From Candidatus Kuenenia stuttgartensis (lineage in GTDB: Bacteria > Planctomycetota > Planctomycetia > Pirellulales > UBA1268), in NCBI GenBank assembly GCA_945891385.1, contig CAMDDJ010000009.1:1-64000 (forward strand): a stretch of 64,000 nt of DNA, given 5' to 3'. The notes beneath the pieces are model-generated. The model was not told the origin of the DNA. It did not search any database and saw only the letters and a list, made by a program, of their open reading frames with translations. This document shows, piece by piece, positions 55,892-64,000 of the stretch. The translations under genes and the position numbers were made by a program. How positions within the stretch are numbered: position 1 is the first letter of the stretch; every line of letters begins with the position of its first letter.

Positions 55892-55970
55892 GGCTCGGGG
55901 ATCGGCGAACGCTCGCGGAGCACCTGGGGCGTATCCTCGCCCGCGACGCGACTTTTGCCGTCCCCGAGCC
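55892..55970 (-). repeat. dispersed 79-nt structured repeat, copy 4
   Basis: This is a full copy in reverse orientation. The stem base pair at the fifth G is replaced: the 5' arm has GGGGA and the 3' arm has TCCCC, a paired A-T change. It lies between the converging kinase and SDR genes. Confidence 0.9.
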
Positions 55971-55999
55971 GCTGTAGCTGCGTTGAACTTGCCTTGGCG

Positions 56000-56812
56000 T
56001 CAGCCGAGGCGGCGGTAGATGCGGCGGATCAGGGCGGTGGTGGTGCGGGGGGCGAGCCGCTTGAGCCGCCACAGCCAGCGGGCCTGAGCGCCTACCACCA
56101 CATAGCGCCGGTTGCGCTCGACGGCGGCGAGCACGCGGTCGGCCACGCGTTCTGCCGTCCAGCCAGTCACCGCCATCCGCCGCCGGGCCTCCCGCTGCTG
56201 GACCGGATGGCCGAAGTGCCAGGTGTCGAGCAGGCCGGAGTGGAAGAAGCCGGGGCAGACGACGGTCACGCCGGGCCGGCCCCGCGGGCATTCGGCTGCG
56301 ATCGCCTCGGAGAGGGCCACCACCCCCGCTTTGCTCGCCGAGTAGGCCGCCATCGACGGCGGTGCGAGGATCGCGGCGATCGAGGCCATGTTCACCAGAT
56401 GGGAGCGTTCGGTGGTGGCCCGCAGCCAGGGCAGAAAGGTCTCGCAGCCCAGGGCAGTGCCGAGCAGGTTGGTGTCGAGCACCCGCCGCCACTGGGCCTC
56501 CGGCAGCCCGCCCACCTCGGCGGTGGCGCCCACGCCGGCCGCGTTGACGAGCAGGTCGAGCTGAGGCCATTCGGCACGGAGCTGCTCGGAAAGCCCGGCC
56601 CAGAACGCCGAATCACGAACATCGCCCGGACACGGCCGTGCGCCGGCCGGCAAGGCCACAGCTGCCAGCGGGCCAGCCAGATCGACGGCCGCCACGAGCC
56701 ATCCTCGGGCCGCCAGTCGCTCGACGAACGCTCTGCCAAATCCACTGGCTGCGCCAGTCACGATGGCCGTCGTCGGGCGATCAGGACGGCGGCGGGATCG
56801 GCGAAGGAGCAC
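56000..56812 (-). CDS. short-chain dehydrogenase/reductase
   Basis: The enzyme has about 270 aa. The 909-base track ORF crosses tRNA-Asp, so its N-terminus is not real; the GTG at 56810-56812 is the best start (VLLRRSRRRPDRPTTAIVTG), though a later start is possible. It has TGAASGFGRAFVERL (NAD(P)-binding), NAAGVGATAEVGG, the catalytic YSASKAGVVALSEA (Tyr-x3-Lys) and an upstream Ser in NMASIAAI. The C-terminus is basic and hydrophobic (QARWLWRLKRLAPRTTTALIRRIYRRLG), as in membrane-associated SDRs. The substrate is unknown. Confidence 0.9.
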   Translation of the reverse strand: MLLRRSRRRPDRPTTAIVTGAASGFGRAFVERLAARGWLVAAVDLAGPLAAVALPAGARPCPGDVRDSAFWAGLSEQLRAEWPQLDLLVNAAGVGATAEVGGLPEAQWRRVLDTNLLGTALGCETFLPWLRATTERSHLVNMASIAAILAPPSMAAYSASKAGVVALSEAIAAECPRGRPGVTVVCPGFFHSGLLDTWHFGHPVQQREARRRMAVTGWTAERVADRVLAAVERNRRYVVVGAQARWLWRLKRLAPRTTTALIRRIYRRLG

Positions 56813-56849
56813 GGAAGAAGGCGGTCCCTCGGGAGCGGACGGTGGGAAG

Positions 56850-56923
56850 CGAGGGTGACGGGACTCGAACCCGCGGCCTCCAACGTGACAGGCTGGCGCT
56901 CTAACCAACTGAGCTACACCCCC
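56850..56923 (-). tRNA. tRNA-Asp (anticodon GTC)
   Basis: On the minus strand the sequence begins GGGGGTGTAGCTCAGTTGG. The anticodon loop CTGTCAC contains GTC, and the T arm has CGGGTTCGAGTCCCG. The acceptor stem pairs over seven bases with one G-T. No CCA is encoded. Confidence 0.95.
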
Positions 56924-56926
56924 GTG

Positions 56927-56944
56927 GGCCAGCCGAAGCTGGCC
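56927..56944 (-). other. UUCG hairpin in the tRNA-Asp leader
   Basis: GGCCAGC-TTCG-GCTGGCC forms a 7-bp stem with a UUCG tetraloop three bases upstream of the tRNA on the minus strand. A TATACT -10-like box lies about 30 bases further upstream. It may guide processing of the precursor. Confidence 0.55.
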
Positions 56945-57026
56945 GCGGGTGCTTCCACCGTAGCCGTCGCAGAGTATACCGCCCCCAGTGCCGGCGCGAA
57001 GCGATCGGCAAAAACCGGCCCTTTCG

Positions 57027-57989
57027 TCACCACACGCCAGCCGACGGGTCGAAGCCCTTGTTTTTCGCCGTGGCGAAATCCTGCTCGGCCTGTGCCGCGA
57101 GCCCCAAGGCCTGGCAGGCCAGCCCGCGATGGTGGAGCATCACTGCCAGGCCGTGATCGGTGGCCCGCAGCCGGTAGGCAAATTCGTCCTCGTCGACGTG
57201 GCCGGCGAGCAGCAGGAGCCGGCGACGGTCGTCCTGGGCCGCGCCGACGGCGATGTTCAGATCGTCGAGCGCCTCCTGCTGGCGGCCCAACAGGTGGAGG
57301 ACGTAGCCGCGGGTGTCGAGAAACTCTGGACTCCCTTCGCCGCTGCCTTCGAGGGCGCGGTTGATGTCGTCGAGAGCGGCCTCGAGGTCACGATTCGCGA
57401 GGGCGCGCATGTAGGCCCGATGATTCAGGGCCTCGGGATCTCCTTCTCCCGCAAGCCCCACCGCCATCTGGGCCGCTTCGAGGGCCCCGTCGAAGTCGCC
57501 GAGCACGCTGAGGGCCAGAGCCCGCACCCGCTGCGGCTGCACAGCCGTGGGAGCGGTTCCGGCGGCCCGGTCGGCATCGGAGAGTCCCTGCCGAGCGCGG
57601 TGATCCTCGATCTGGAGCATGGCCCGCCAGCAGAGCAGCCGACTGCGCTGCTCGCGGCCGGCATCGGAAGGGTCGATCCAATCGATCGCTCGGCTGACGT
57701 CCTTGACGGCCCAGCCAAGATACCCCCGGCCCTCGTGGGCGATCGCCCGCCGGAGCGACCATTCAACCACCGCTTCGCGCACGGCCGGCATGACCGCCGG
57801 GAAGAGGACCAACGGCGCGATCACGAGCCCAGCGACGGCCGCGAGCAGCATTCGCTTGGGCGACGACGGCCGTTGACCGTTTCGTGAGCCTCGGGAGGCC
57901 GCCGCGCGGTTGAACGTCGGCTCGACGGGCAGAGGATCAAACTCGGCAGGAATCGGGAAGCCAAGCCGGTCGTACTGTGTTGCTGCCAT
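57027..57989 (-). CDS. membrane-anchored TPR protein
   Basis: The start at 57989 (MAATQYDRLGFPIPAEFDPLPVEPTFN) gives 320 aa. One membrane helix (MLLAAVAGLVIAPLVLFPAVMPAV) at about residues 48-71 is followed by tetratricopeptide-like repeats with the pattern A-L-x-x-L-G-D-F-D-G-A-L-E-A-A-Q-M-A and R-G-Y-V-L-H-L-L-G-R-Q-Q-E-A-L-D-D-L-N-I-A. These repeats bind partner proteins. The function is unknown and no partner is next to it. The track start upstream runs into the opposite small gene's region. Confidence 0.8.
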   Translation of the reverse strand: MAATQYDRLGFPIPAEFDPLPVEPTFNRAAASRGSRNGQRPSSPKRMLLAAVAGLVIAPLVLFPAVMPAVREAVVEWSLRRAIAHEGRGYLGWAVKDVSRAIDWIDPSDAGREQRSRLLCWRAMLQIEDHRARQGLSDADRAAGTAPTAVQPQRVRALALSVLGDFDGALEAAQMAVGLAGEGDPEALNHRAYMRALANRDLEAALDDINRALEGSGEGSPEFLDTRGYVLHLLGRQQEALDDLNIAVGAAQDDRRRLLLLAGHVDEDEFAYRLRATDHGLAVMLHHRGLACQALGLAAQAEQDFATAKNKGFDPSAGVW

Positions 57990-58173
57990 GGTCTGTTCCA
58001 GAAAAACGGCCCATGCCGGGAAACGGAGGGGATAGCCAGCTAGCCAGGCTCGGCTGCGAGCCATTCCTGAGTGAGTGTACGCACCCGTCGGCGGCCGGCC
58101 CATCGAGCCCGAGTTTGACGCCTCCGGCGGCGTGCCGTAGCCTGCGCCGAAAACCCGCTCCGGAGCCTGCGCC

Positions 58174-58500
58174 ATGCCCCTGTTCGAAATCGAAACCAGT
58201 GGCCACATCATCATCTCATGGGCCGCCGACGAGCAGGCCGCGTCCGCCGTCGTTGCGGAGGCCTATCCGGGCGAGGGGATCGTGCGGCTCACGCGTCGAC
58301 CCCGCGATACCTGGGTGATCTCGAAGTCGGCACTCGGCCTGACCGACTCACGGATCGATCCCTGCCATACCGCGCGGGAGTGTCTGGCCAAGGCCTCGGG
58401 CGACAAGGTGCATGCCATCCGGCTCTACATGCACGAGACGGGCGACGATCTCGATCGGGCCCGCAAGGTCATCGAGTCGAACATGGTGATGGGCTGGTGA
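58174..58500 (+). CDS. conserved-looking small protein, unknown
   Basis: The 108-aa product begins MPLFEIETSGHIIISWAADEQAASAVVAEAYPGEGIVRLTRRPRDTWVISKSALG and ends RARKVIESNMVMGW. It looks like a small alpha/beta protein with no known motif. Its end overlaps the end of the phytase-like gene on the other strand by 32 bases. The start ATG at 58174 lies about 185 bases from the divergent TPR gene. Confidence 0.7.
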   Translation: MPLFEIETSGHIIISWAADEQAASAVVAEAYPGEGIVRLTRRPRDTWVISKSALGLTDSRIDPCHTARECLAKASGDKVHAIRLYMHETGDDLDRARKVIESNMVMGW

Positions 58501-59668
58501 TCCGCACCAGGAGCAGCGCCACGCCCACGATCGCTGCTGCCCCGCCAACGGCCGTGGCGTCGACGGCTCGGGGCGTTTCCCGGAGCACCAAACCGATCAG
58601 TTGATTGGGCGTACCCAGGCCGCCGTTGTCGGCCACCGCCACGAGCGCCCGGCCGCCATCAGGAAGCGCGGGCCCAAGACAGAGCCCCTCGATGTTACAA
58701 CCGAGTGCGTCCTGCCAGAGGAGCGTCTTGGCGACGTGGAGGTCGTCGCGGACCGCGAGGCCATCGGGCACATCGGTCACGTCCGGGGCCGCCGCGGTCT
58801 CCACCAGATAGATGGACGAGAAGAAGGGCGGCAGCCCGGGGCCAGCCGCCCGTTCGAGCACGAGGAGCCTGCCGCGGTCGAGCACCGCGAGGGCGGTCAC
58901 TCCTGAGAGCGGCTCCCCGGTGAACACGCGGACGAACCGGTGCGGCGGATCGACTGCGTAGGCGAACTGGGCCTCGCCCTTCGCCGACTCGGCTCCGGGC
59001 ACGGCAATCCGCATCAGCCGCACCACGGTGCCTGCTGTGGAGGTGGAGCCGGGACCGTCGGCAGGCACCGCCTCTTCGGTGGCGGTCCAGATGTGGCTGC
59101 CGTCCGGTTCGATCGCCAACGACTCGAGTCCTCGATTGTGCCGTCGCGTCTTGGCGATCGGCGGAATCGGCACGATCCCGAGCAGGACACCGGTGTCGAT
59201 GTCGATGGCGCGGAGGGCCGGTGTCTGTTCCTCGCAGACCAGAAGACAGTTGGTCGGCACAGCATCACCGCGAGCCCGGCGTTTCTCGGCGATCCGTTCG
59301 AGCAACCTCGGTGGACAGGCCGCCACATCTTCATAGTCGAGTCGCTCGCCGAGCATCACGACCCGCAGCTCGCTGACGGCCTCGGGGACTCCGGTGCGAG
59401 AGAAGGCGAGCCGGAAGAGCAGCAGCCGGTCGCTGTTGTCCATGATGGCGGCGAACCGATCCTCACCCAGCCAGGTGACTCCGCTCAGCCCCGTCACGGG
59501 CACGTCTCCGCGGCCGTCGGCCGCTGGGGCTGTGTCGGGCAGCATGAGTGTGCCGGCGAACGTCACCCGCGGCGGCAGCGGCTCGGCCGCCAGAGCCCGG
59601 CCGGCGAGACCGAGGCAGAGGATCAAGCCGACGGCGGCTGGCAGAAAGTCGCGGTGCGGGCGAGCCAT
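58469..59668 (-). CDS. exported phytase-like/esterase-like beta-propeller protein
   Basis: The 399-aa protein has a signal peptide (PAAVGLILCLGLAGRALAAEP) and a C-terminal membrane helix (GGAAAIVGVALLLVRI). Between them lie repeated short strands with Asp and Gly turns: GLSGVTWLGEDRFAAIMDNSDRLLLF, RGLESLAIEPDGSHIWTATEEAV and LPDGGRALVAVADNGG. This layout fits the 'esterase-like activity of phytase' group (PF13449 type). The substrate is unknown; a role in phosphate release is plausible but unproven. The last 32 bases overlap the convergent small gene. Confidence 0.75.
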   Translation of the reverse strand: MARPHRDFLPAAVGLILCLGLAGRALAAEPLPPRVTFAGTLMLPDTAPAADGRGDVPVTGLSGVTWLGEDRFAAIMDNSDRLLLFRLAFSRTGVPEAVSELRVVMLGERLDYEDVAACPPRLLERIAEKRRARGDAVPTNCLLVCEEQTPALRAIDIDTGVLLGIVPIPPIAKTRRHNRGLESLAIEPDGSHIWTATEEAVPADGPGSTSTAGTVVRLMRIAVPGAESAKGEAQFAYAVDPPHRFVRVFTGEPLSGVTALAVLDRGRLLVLERAAGPGLPPFFSSIYLVETAAAPDVTDVPDGLAVRDDLHVAKTLLWQDALGCNIEGLCLGPALPDGGRALVAVADNGGLGTPNQLIGLVLRETPRAVDATAVGGAAAIVGVALLLVRITSPSPCSTR

Positions 59669-59682
59669 TCCCCGACTCTACC

Positions 59683-59715
59683 ACGCCGCGACGTGACTTT
59701 TGCCGCCCCCGAGCC
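59683..59715 (-). repeat. half copy of the dispersed repeat
   Basis: On the minus strand the sequence GGCTCGGGGGCGGCAAAAGT is the 5' half of the 79-nt unit, up to TCGCGG. It lies between the phytase-like gene and the lipoprotein gene. Confidence 0.75.
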
Positions 59716-59729
59716 CGCGGCTTCCATCC

Positions 59730-60758
59730 TTACGGTGCCGTCGCGGGCAGTTCGTAGGCCACCGGCTGGATCGGGCCGACGGCCGATTCGTCATCCGCCA
59801 GAATCGCGCGGTTGGGCCGATAACTGGATGTGCCGCCCGGACGGTAGCCGGGGTCGGGCCGCCTGGTCGGTGGGGCAAGGCCGCCCGGCAATGAAGAGCT
59901 GGCGGGGGCGGCGGGAGGCAGGATCGGTTGAGCCGTTCGCGGGGCGGTTTCCATCCCGCCGGGCATCCCCGGTGCCGGGTCGAGGAGCGGGGTGGATTCA
60001 AAGGCGGGCTGCGAGGCCGGGGGCGCAGCCGGTTGGGCAGTCGGGGTAAACCCTCCGCCGAAACGGCTGCCGTTCGCTTGGCCGTAGCGGTTTTCGGCGT
60101 CCATGGCACCCGGGCTCGCTGCCGCTGGTGAAGCAGACCAGGCTGCGGACCCTCGGGCGTCGGCCACGCGGGTGCCAGCGGGTGGGCCCGGCATCATTGG
60201 TTGAGATGCCGGAGGCGGCTCGGCCTCGAAGGCCGGTGCGGCACCGAAGCCGGCCATCGCGGCGGCTGCGGGGTCGCTCGTGTTGGGCGGCGCGGCGGTA
60301 GCCGGCTGCTGCAGGCTGGCATAGGGCCCGACCTGCGGCCCAACGGCGGCGGCAGCTTCAGGAGCGGCGGGCGAGGTTGGCTGGAAAATCGGCTGAGGCT
60401 GCTCGGCCCGGGCGGCCACCGTCGTGCCGTAGGTCACAGCGGCAGGTTCCACGGTTGCGGTCGCGGCGACAGCCGGAATCGCGGGCTTCGCTCCACCATC
60501 GAGGGCATAACTCTCGGGCGTACTCGTCGTCGGATAGGGCTTGGCCACGGCCGAGGGCTTGGTTGTGTCGGCATCGAAGGACGGCGCCGCGGTGAGGGAG
60601 TTGCCGGCGGGGGCCGGACCACCAAGACTCCACCACGAAGGCTTCGCACCCCAACTGCCGGTCTTACAGCCCGTGGCCAGGGCGGCGAGGACAACGACCG
60701 CGGCACGAGTCCTGCGGGATTCGAGGAAACGCTGCCGCCAATGCCGGGCCATGACCAT
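59730..60758 (-). CDS. Pro/Ala-rich lipoprotein
   Basis: The start at 60758 (MVMARHWRQRFLESRRTRAAVVVLAALATGC) is chosen because GGAGG lies seven bases upstream. It gives 342 aa with a lipobox LATGC. The mature part is low complexity, rich in Pro, Ala, Gln and Thr (PAAPEAAAAVGPQVGPYASLQQPATAAPP), and ends with PNRAILADDESAVGPIQPVAYELPATAP. No folded domain is visible. It is probably a cell-envelope or surface protein. It is flanked by half copies of the 79-nt repeat. Confidence 0.75.
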   Translation of the reverse strand: MVMARHWRQRFLESRRTRAAVVVLAALATGCKTGSWGAKPSWWSLGGPAPAGNSLTAAPSFDADTTKPSAVAKPYPTTSTPESYALDGGAKPAIPAVAATATVEPAAVTYGTTVAARAEQPQPIFQPTSPAAPEAAAAVGPQVGPYASLQQPATAAPPNTSDPAAAAMAGFGAAPAFEAEPPPASQPMMPGPPAGTRVADARGSAAWSASPAAASPGAMDAENRYGQANGSRFGGGFTPTAQPAAPPASQPAFESTPLLDPAPGMPGGMETAPRTAQPILPPAAPASSSLPGGLAPPTRRPDPGYRPGGTSSYRPNRAILADDESAVGPIQPVAYELPATAP

Positions 60759-60858
60759 CTCTCTGCCTCCGCGCGGGACGAGCCGAACTCTGCGGAGCAG
60801 GAAATAGGTGGGCAGACCGGGCCGCGTCAACGGCAACCCGACCCCTCCATGGAGCACC

Positions 60859-60888
60859 GGCTCGGGGGCGGCAAAAGTCGCGTCGCGG
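60859..60888 (+). repeat. half copy of the dispersed repeat
   Basis: GGCTCGGGGGCGGCAAAAGT... is present up to TCGCGG and then the similarity stops. It is the same half as at 59683, in the opposite orientation. Confidence 0.8.
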
Positions 60889-60896
60889 CAACGCTG

Positions 60897-61511
60897 TCAG
60901 CCGCGGGCCTGGGCGAAACGCTGGCCGATGGCGTCCCAGTCGACCACGTTGAAAAACGCGTTGACGTAGTCGGCCCGGCGGTTCTGGTAAAGCAGGTAAT
61001 AGGCGTGTTCCCAGACGTCGATGCCCACAAGCGGCGTGTTGCCGTGCATCAGGGGGCTGTCCTGATTGGCCGTGCTCTCCACCAGCAGCTTGCCTTGCGG
61101 GTCGAGCGAGAGCCAGGCCCAGCCGCTGCCGAACCGCTTCATGGCGGCGTCGCTGAAGGTCGTTTTAAAGTTGTCGAAGCTGCCGAACACGCTCGTGATC
61201 GCGTCACCGAGTCCGCCCGCCGGCGTTCCCCCCTTGCCCTTGCCGAGCGACGTCCAGAAGAGCGAGTGGTTGGCGTGGCCGCCGCCGTTGTTGCGGACGG
61301 CGGTGCGGATCGCCTCGGGCACCTGCTCCAGGTCGGCGATCAGCTTCTCGACCGGAAGGGCGGCGAGGGCGTCATGGCCCTCGAGCGCCTTGTTGACGTT
61401 GGCGATGTAGGCGGCGTGGTGCTTGTCGTGATGGATCTCCATCGTGCGGGCGTCGATCGACGGCTCCAACGCGTCAAATGCGTAGGGCAGGGCGGGCAGG
61501 GTGTATGCCAT
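60897..61511 (-). CDS. sod: Fe/Mn superoxide dismutase
   Basis: The start at 61511 ([40 protein letters not shown]) gives 204 aa, the normal length. The metal ligands are His27 in MEIHHDKHH, a His in NHSLFWTSL, and Asp and His in [12 protein letters not shown]. The family converts superoxide to oxygen and hydrogen peroxide in the cytoplasm. Whether it uses iron or manganese cannot be decided from this reading. The long upstream extension in the track is a shadow. A half copy of the 79-nt repeat ends just after its stop codon. Confidence 0.97.
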   Translation of the reverse strand: MAYTLPALPYAFDALEPSIDARTMEIHHDKHHAAYIANVNKALEGHDALAALPVEKLIADLEQVPEAIRTAVRNNGGGHANHSLFWTSLGKGKGGTPAGGLGDAITSVFGSFDNFKTTFSDAAMKRFGSGWAWLSLDPQGKLLVESTANQDSPLMHGNTPLVGIDVWEHAYYLLYQNRRADYVNAFFNVVDWDAIGQRFAQARG

Positions 61512-61871
61512 GGCGGAACGGCTCCAAAACGAGGGGGAGTGGCGGGGGCGGCCGGGAGCGGCAGGCGGGCTATGAGGCTCGCGGAACAGGTGGGGCACGT
61601 GCCACCACCCGTGCGAGCGGATCCTAGCGTGATGGCCGGCGAGCGGCAAATGAGCGGAGCGTTTCCGGCGGATGGCGGTGGTCGCGGCGGGTTGCACCGC
61701 TGCGGCAGAGTCTGACGAAGATGCGAGCCTTGCCTGCTCTTCGGGCATCGGACCCGGGGGTGAATCCTCCCGGTCCCGCTGGACGAAACCCAGGTGCGGC
61801 GTTGGGGCGACCCGACGCCGCGCGGGACGCGGAGCGTCTCGCCAGATACCGGAAGGAGCCGATCGAGTCGG
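61512..61871. other. spacer between sod and membrane-protein genes
   Basis: No supported gene is found in these 360 bases. The two genes diverge here, so both promoters should lie in the region. The ORF-track lines crossing it are antisense or upstream extensions. Confidence 0.5.
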
Positions 61872-63014
61872 ATGGCCATGGGTGCCTCTTCGCGCCGCGA
61901 CCAGCGCCGTAGGCTGGTGGCCTCCTGGACTCGTTCGAGCGGCTCGCAGCCTGCCGACGAGGCTCAGGGCGGCTGCCAATCGACCGCTTCAACGCCCTAC
62001 GAGGATGCCGCCGATCCCACGCGGCACCCGGCGCTCGCCACCCGGCTGCCGACAGGACTCGGCGGCTTCGGCCTCGGAGCGATGGTGCTTCTGCTGCCGA
62101 TGGCCGGTGCGATCGCCCTGGCAGTCAGCGGTTCGCTCTTCGATCGTCCGCTTCTGCCGGCTGCCGAGGGCCGCTTTGCCCGCTCGCTTGCCGTCGTGGC
62201 GACCGCGTTCGATCCCCGCGGCGGCTTGCCGGTGCAGGTCTGGCTGGCGGAACTCTGCCTGCTCGCCGCAGCCGCCGTCGCGGGAGCAGTGCGGTACATG
62301 CGGCGTCATCGGCGGGACGACTTCAAGGGACGGTTTCGCGCCTGGGGCTGGCTGGCGGCATTCTTCACGGTGGCCGCCTGGGCAGGCGCGGTGCCGCTCG
62401 GACCGCTCGTGGCCGCGTTCCTCTCGGATGCCACGGGCATCGTTGCCGGGCCGGCGGGGATCGGCTGGTGGTTGGGGCTTGCGGCCTGCGGCTTCGCGGT
62501 GGTCGTGCCCTGGGCCGTCCTGCCCCTGCGGGAGCGGGCGTTGACCGCCCTCTGGATGATGCTGGGCCTGGCGGCCTGGGCCGTGACGGCGGCGATGCCC
62601 TGGGCGGGGCAGTGGGTCGGTGGCGATGGGCGGGCGGGGCTGATCGCCCAGGCTGCCTGGGCCGCAGGCGCCGCGATCTGGCTTGTGGCGATGCTGGCGG
62701 CAGCCCGCTCGGTGATCCGGGAGGTGCGGGGACTCTGCGGCCCAGCCACGGAGAAACCGGCTCGCAAAGCCCGGGCCGAACGGAAGCAGGAAGCGCGGGC
62801 CGCAGCGGCCGCGGTCGCCGCCGAGGAAACCGCGGATGACGATGACGGTGACCAGCCCGAGGAGGAATTGATCTTCGAAGAGGATCGGGCGGCCGAGTCG
62901 GATGGGCACGGGAGCGACTTCACCGACGGATCGGAGGCCGACTCTCGCCATCTCTCCAAGGCGGAACGCAAGCGGCTGCGAAAACTCGCCCGGATGAACG
63001 GCCACGCGGCATAA
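61872..63014 (+). CDS. polytopic membrane protein with charged C-terminus
   Basis: The ATG at 61872 gives 380 aa, but an earlier or later start is possible. Six hydrophobic segments are seen ([110 protein letters not shown]). The C-terminal 100 residues are Lys/Arg- and acid-rich and end [18 protein letters not shown]. No family is recognised. It precedes gltX on the same strand by 28 bases. Confidence 0.65.
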   Translation: MAMGASSRRDQRRRLVASWTRSSGSQPADEAQGGCQSTASTPYEDAADPTRHPALATRLPTGLGGFGLGAMVLLLPMAGAIALAVSGSLFDRPLLPAAEGRFARSLAVVATAFDPRGGLPVQVWLAELCLLAAAAVAGAVRYMRRHRRDDFKGRFRAWGWLAAFFTVAAWAGAVPLGPLVAAFLSDATGIVAGPAGIGWWLGLAACGFAVVVPWAVLPLRERALTALWMMLGLAAWAVTAAMPWAGQWVGGDGRAGLIAQAAWAAGAAIWLVAMLAAARSVIREVRGLCGPATEKPARKARAERKQEARAAAAAVAAEETADDDDGDQPEEELIFEEDRAAESDGHGSDFTDGSEADSRHLSKAERKRLRKLARMNGHAA

Positions 63015-63042
63015 TGCGGCCTCCTTCCCGGAGACCGCCTGC

Positions 63043-64000
63043 ATGACCGTTCGCACCCGCTTCGCTCCCAGTCCCACCGGCTACCTGCACATCGGCGGGG
63101 TTCGGACGGCGCTCTTCAACTGGCTGTTCGCCCGGCAGCACGGGGGCCAGTTCATCCTGCGGATCGACGACACCGACTCCGAGCGAAACATCGAGTCGGC
63201 GCTCGAGCCGATCCTCGACGGGCTGCGGTGGCTGGGGATCGACTGGGACGAGGGGCCCGACGTGGGCGGACCCTACGCGCCCTACTATCAGTCGCAACGC
63301 TCGGCGGGCTATGCGGCGGCCGTGGAACAGCTGCTGGCGTCGGGGCATGCCTACCGCGATTTTGCCCGCCCCGATGAACTCGACGAGGAGCGGAAGGCTG
63401 CCCAGGCCGCGGGAAAGCCGTTTCTCTACAGCCGCCGCTTCGCCGCCTTCGACGAGGCGACCGCCCAGCGGTTCGCTGCCGAGGGGCGGGCGGGGGTGGT
63501 GCGGCTGAAGATGCCCCGCGAGGGCTCGCTCGTGCTCGAGGATGCCGTTCGCGGCCGCGTCGAATTCGCCTGGGAGCGGGAACAGGATCACGTGATCCAG
63601 CGGGCCGACGGCTCCTGCCTCTATCACCTCGCCAACGTGGTGGACGACCACGACCTCGCGATCAGCCATGTGATCCGGGCCGAGGAACACCTCTCGAACA
63701 CGCCCCGGCAGGCCTTCATCGCCCTCTCGCTCGGCTACGACCTGCCGGCCTACGCCCATCTGCCGCTCGTGGCGGAGCCCGGCAGCAAGACGAAGCTCTC
63801 CAAGCGGAAGCTCGCCCAGTATCTCAAGAACCAGGACTTCCGCCGGGTGATGGAACACGGCCAGCAGATCGCCGCGCGGATCGGCGGGGGCGGCGAGGCC
63901 GACACCTTCAATCCCGTGATCGTCGACTTCTACCGCGAGGTGGGCTACCTGCCCTGGGCGATCGACAACTACCTGGCCCTGCTCGGCTGGTCGTACGACG
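63043..64000 (+). CDS. gltX: glutamyl-tRNA synthetase, cut by the window edge
   Basis: The ATG at 63043 starts [35 protein letters not shown], which holds the class I motif HIGG of glutamyl-tRNA synthetases. Further on lie [42 protein letters not shown] and SKTKLSKRK, the KMSKS-like motif. The frame remains open to base 64000, so about 319 of about 500 residues are present. The enzyme charges tRNA-Glu, and tRNA-Gln in organisms that use the amidotransferase route. This gene is absent from the ORF track because it runs off the window. Confidence 0.96.
   Translation, partial: MTVRTRFAPSPTGYLHIGGVRTALFNWLFARQHGGQFILRIDDTDSERNIESALEPILDGLRWLGIDWDEGPDVGGPYAPYYQSQRSAGYAAAVEQLLASGHAYRDFARPDELDEERKAAQAAGKPFLYSRRFAAFDEATAQRFAAEGRAGVVRLKMPREGSLVLEDAVRGRVEFAWEREQDHVIQRADGSCLYHLANVVDDHDLAISHVIRAEEHLSNTPRQAFIALSLGYDLPAYAHLPLVAEPGSKTKLSKRKLAQYLKNQDFRRVMEHGQQIAARIGGGGEADTFNPVIVDFYREVGYLPWAIDNYLALLGWSYD

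Noticed and set aside
56813-56908. N-terminal part of the SDR ORF
   Set aside because: It runs through tRNA-Asp, so it cannot be coding in the same transcript in a normal way. The real start must lie after the tRNA.

Overview
The window is GC-rich chromosomal DNA that looks planctomycete. Two proteins carry the DUF1559 layout (prepilin-like FTLVE...[16 protein letters not shown]-terminus plus a C-terminal H-x9-DG motif). There are also TAT-exported Gfo/Idh/MocA oxidoreductases, a secreted PHP (CehA/McbA-type) hydrolase, a DoxX-like protein with a long insertion, FHA-free Ser/Thr kinases, Pro/Ala-rich lipoproteins and the small 'CPYCGRE...' zinc-ribbon membrane protein. I infer the phylum from these families; no rRNA is present to confirm it.

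Layout. 1-6.3 kb: a Cys/His-rich secreted protein with a good terminator, an AsmA-like membrane protein, tRNA-Gly(CCC), a DUF1559 protein, a VapBC-type toxin-antitoxin pair and a secreted HExxH peptidase. 6.4-18.3 kb: a secreted staphylococcal-nuclease-like protein, then a glutamate block (lysR-gltB-gltD on the minus strand; an outer-membrane porin and a dicarboxylate/glutamate symporter on the plus strand). 18.4-35 kb: a second DUF1559 protein, a lipoprotein, an operon of CHAT-like protein/TSUP permease, an ABC ATPase, prpB-prpC (2-methylcitrate/methylisocitrate enzymes), a polytopic membrane protein, a WspA-like chemoreceptor, a HAD phosphatase, a trypsin-like protease and a Ser/Thr kinase.

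35.2-45.9 kb is a genomic island inserted in the 3' end of tRNA-Glu(CTC). The left junction is inside the tRNA; a 13-bp copy of the tRNA end (CCCGTGGGGGTAC) lies about 10.6 kb away at the right junction. The DNA between them is visibly less GC-rich. It carries an excisionase-like HTH protein, a tyrosine recombinase, then a tight three-gene set (Gp88-like Cys-cluster protein, cytosine-5 DNA methyltransferase, large type IIG-like restriction-methylation protein) and a second three-gene set (97-aa unknown, HTH-like 94-aa protein, GNAT-like protein). This is the best candidate for a little-described defence system.

45.9-64 kb returns to host genes: zinc-ribbon protein, Old-Yellow-Enzyme reductase, PHP hydrolase, oxidoreductase, DoxX-like, D-2-hydroxyacid dehydrogenase, a second kinase, SDR, tRNA-Asp(GTC), TPR protein, phytase-like esterase, lipoprotein, superoxide dismutase, membrane protein and the start of gltX, cut by the window edge.

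A dispersed 79-nt repeat occurs in four full and two half copies, always between genes. It folds into a stem with two inner hairpins, and one copy has a compensatory base change in the stem. All calls are by eye from the sequence and the translated ORFs; no search or computation was run.
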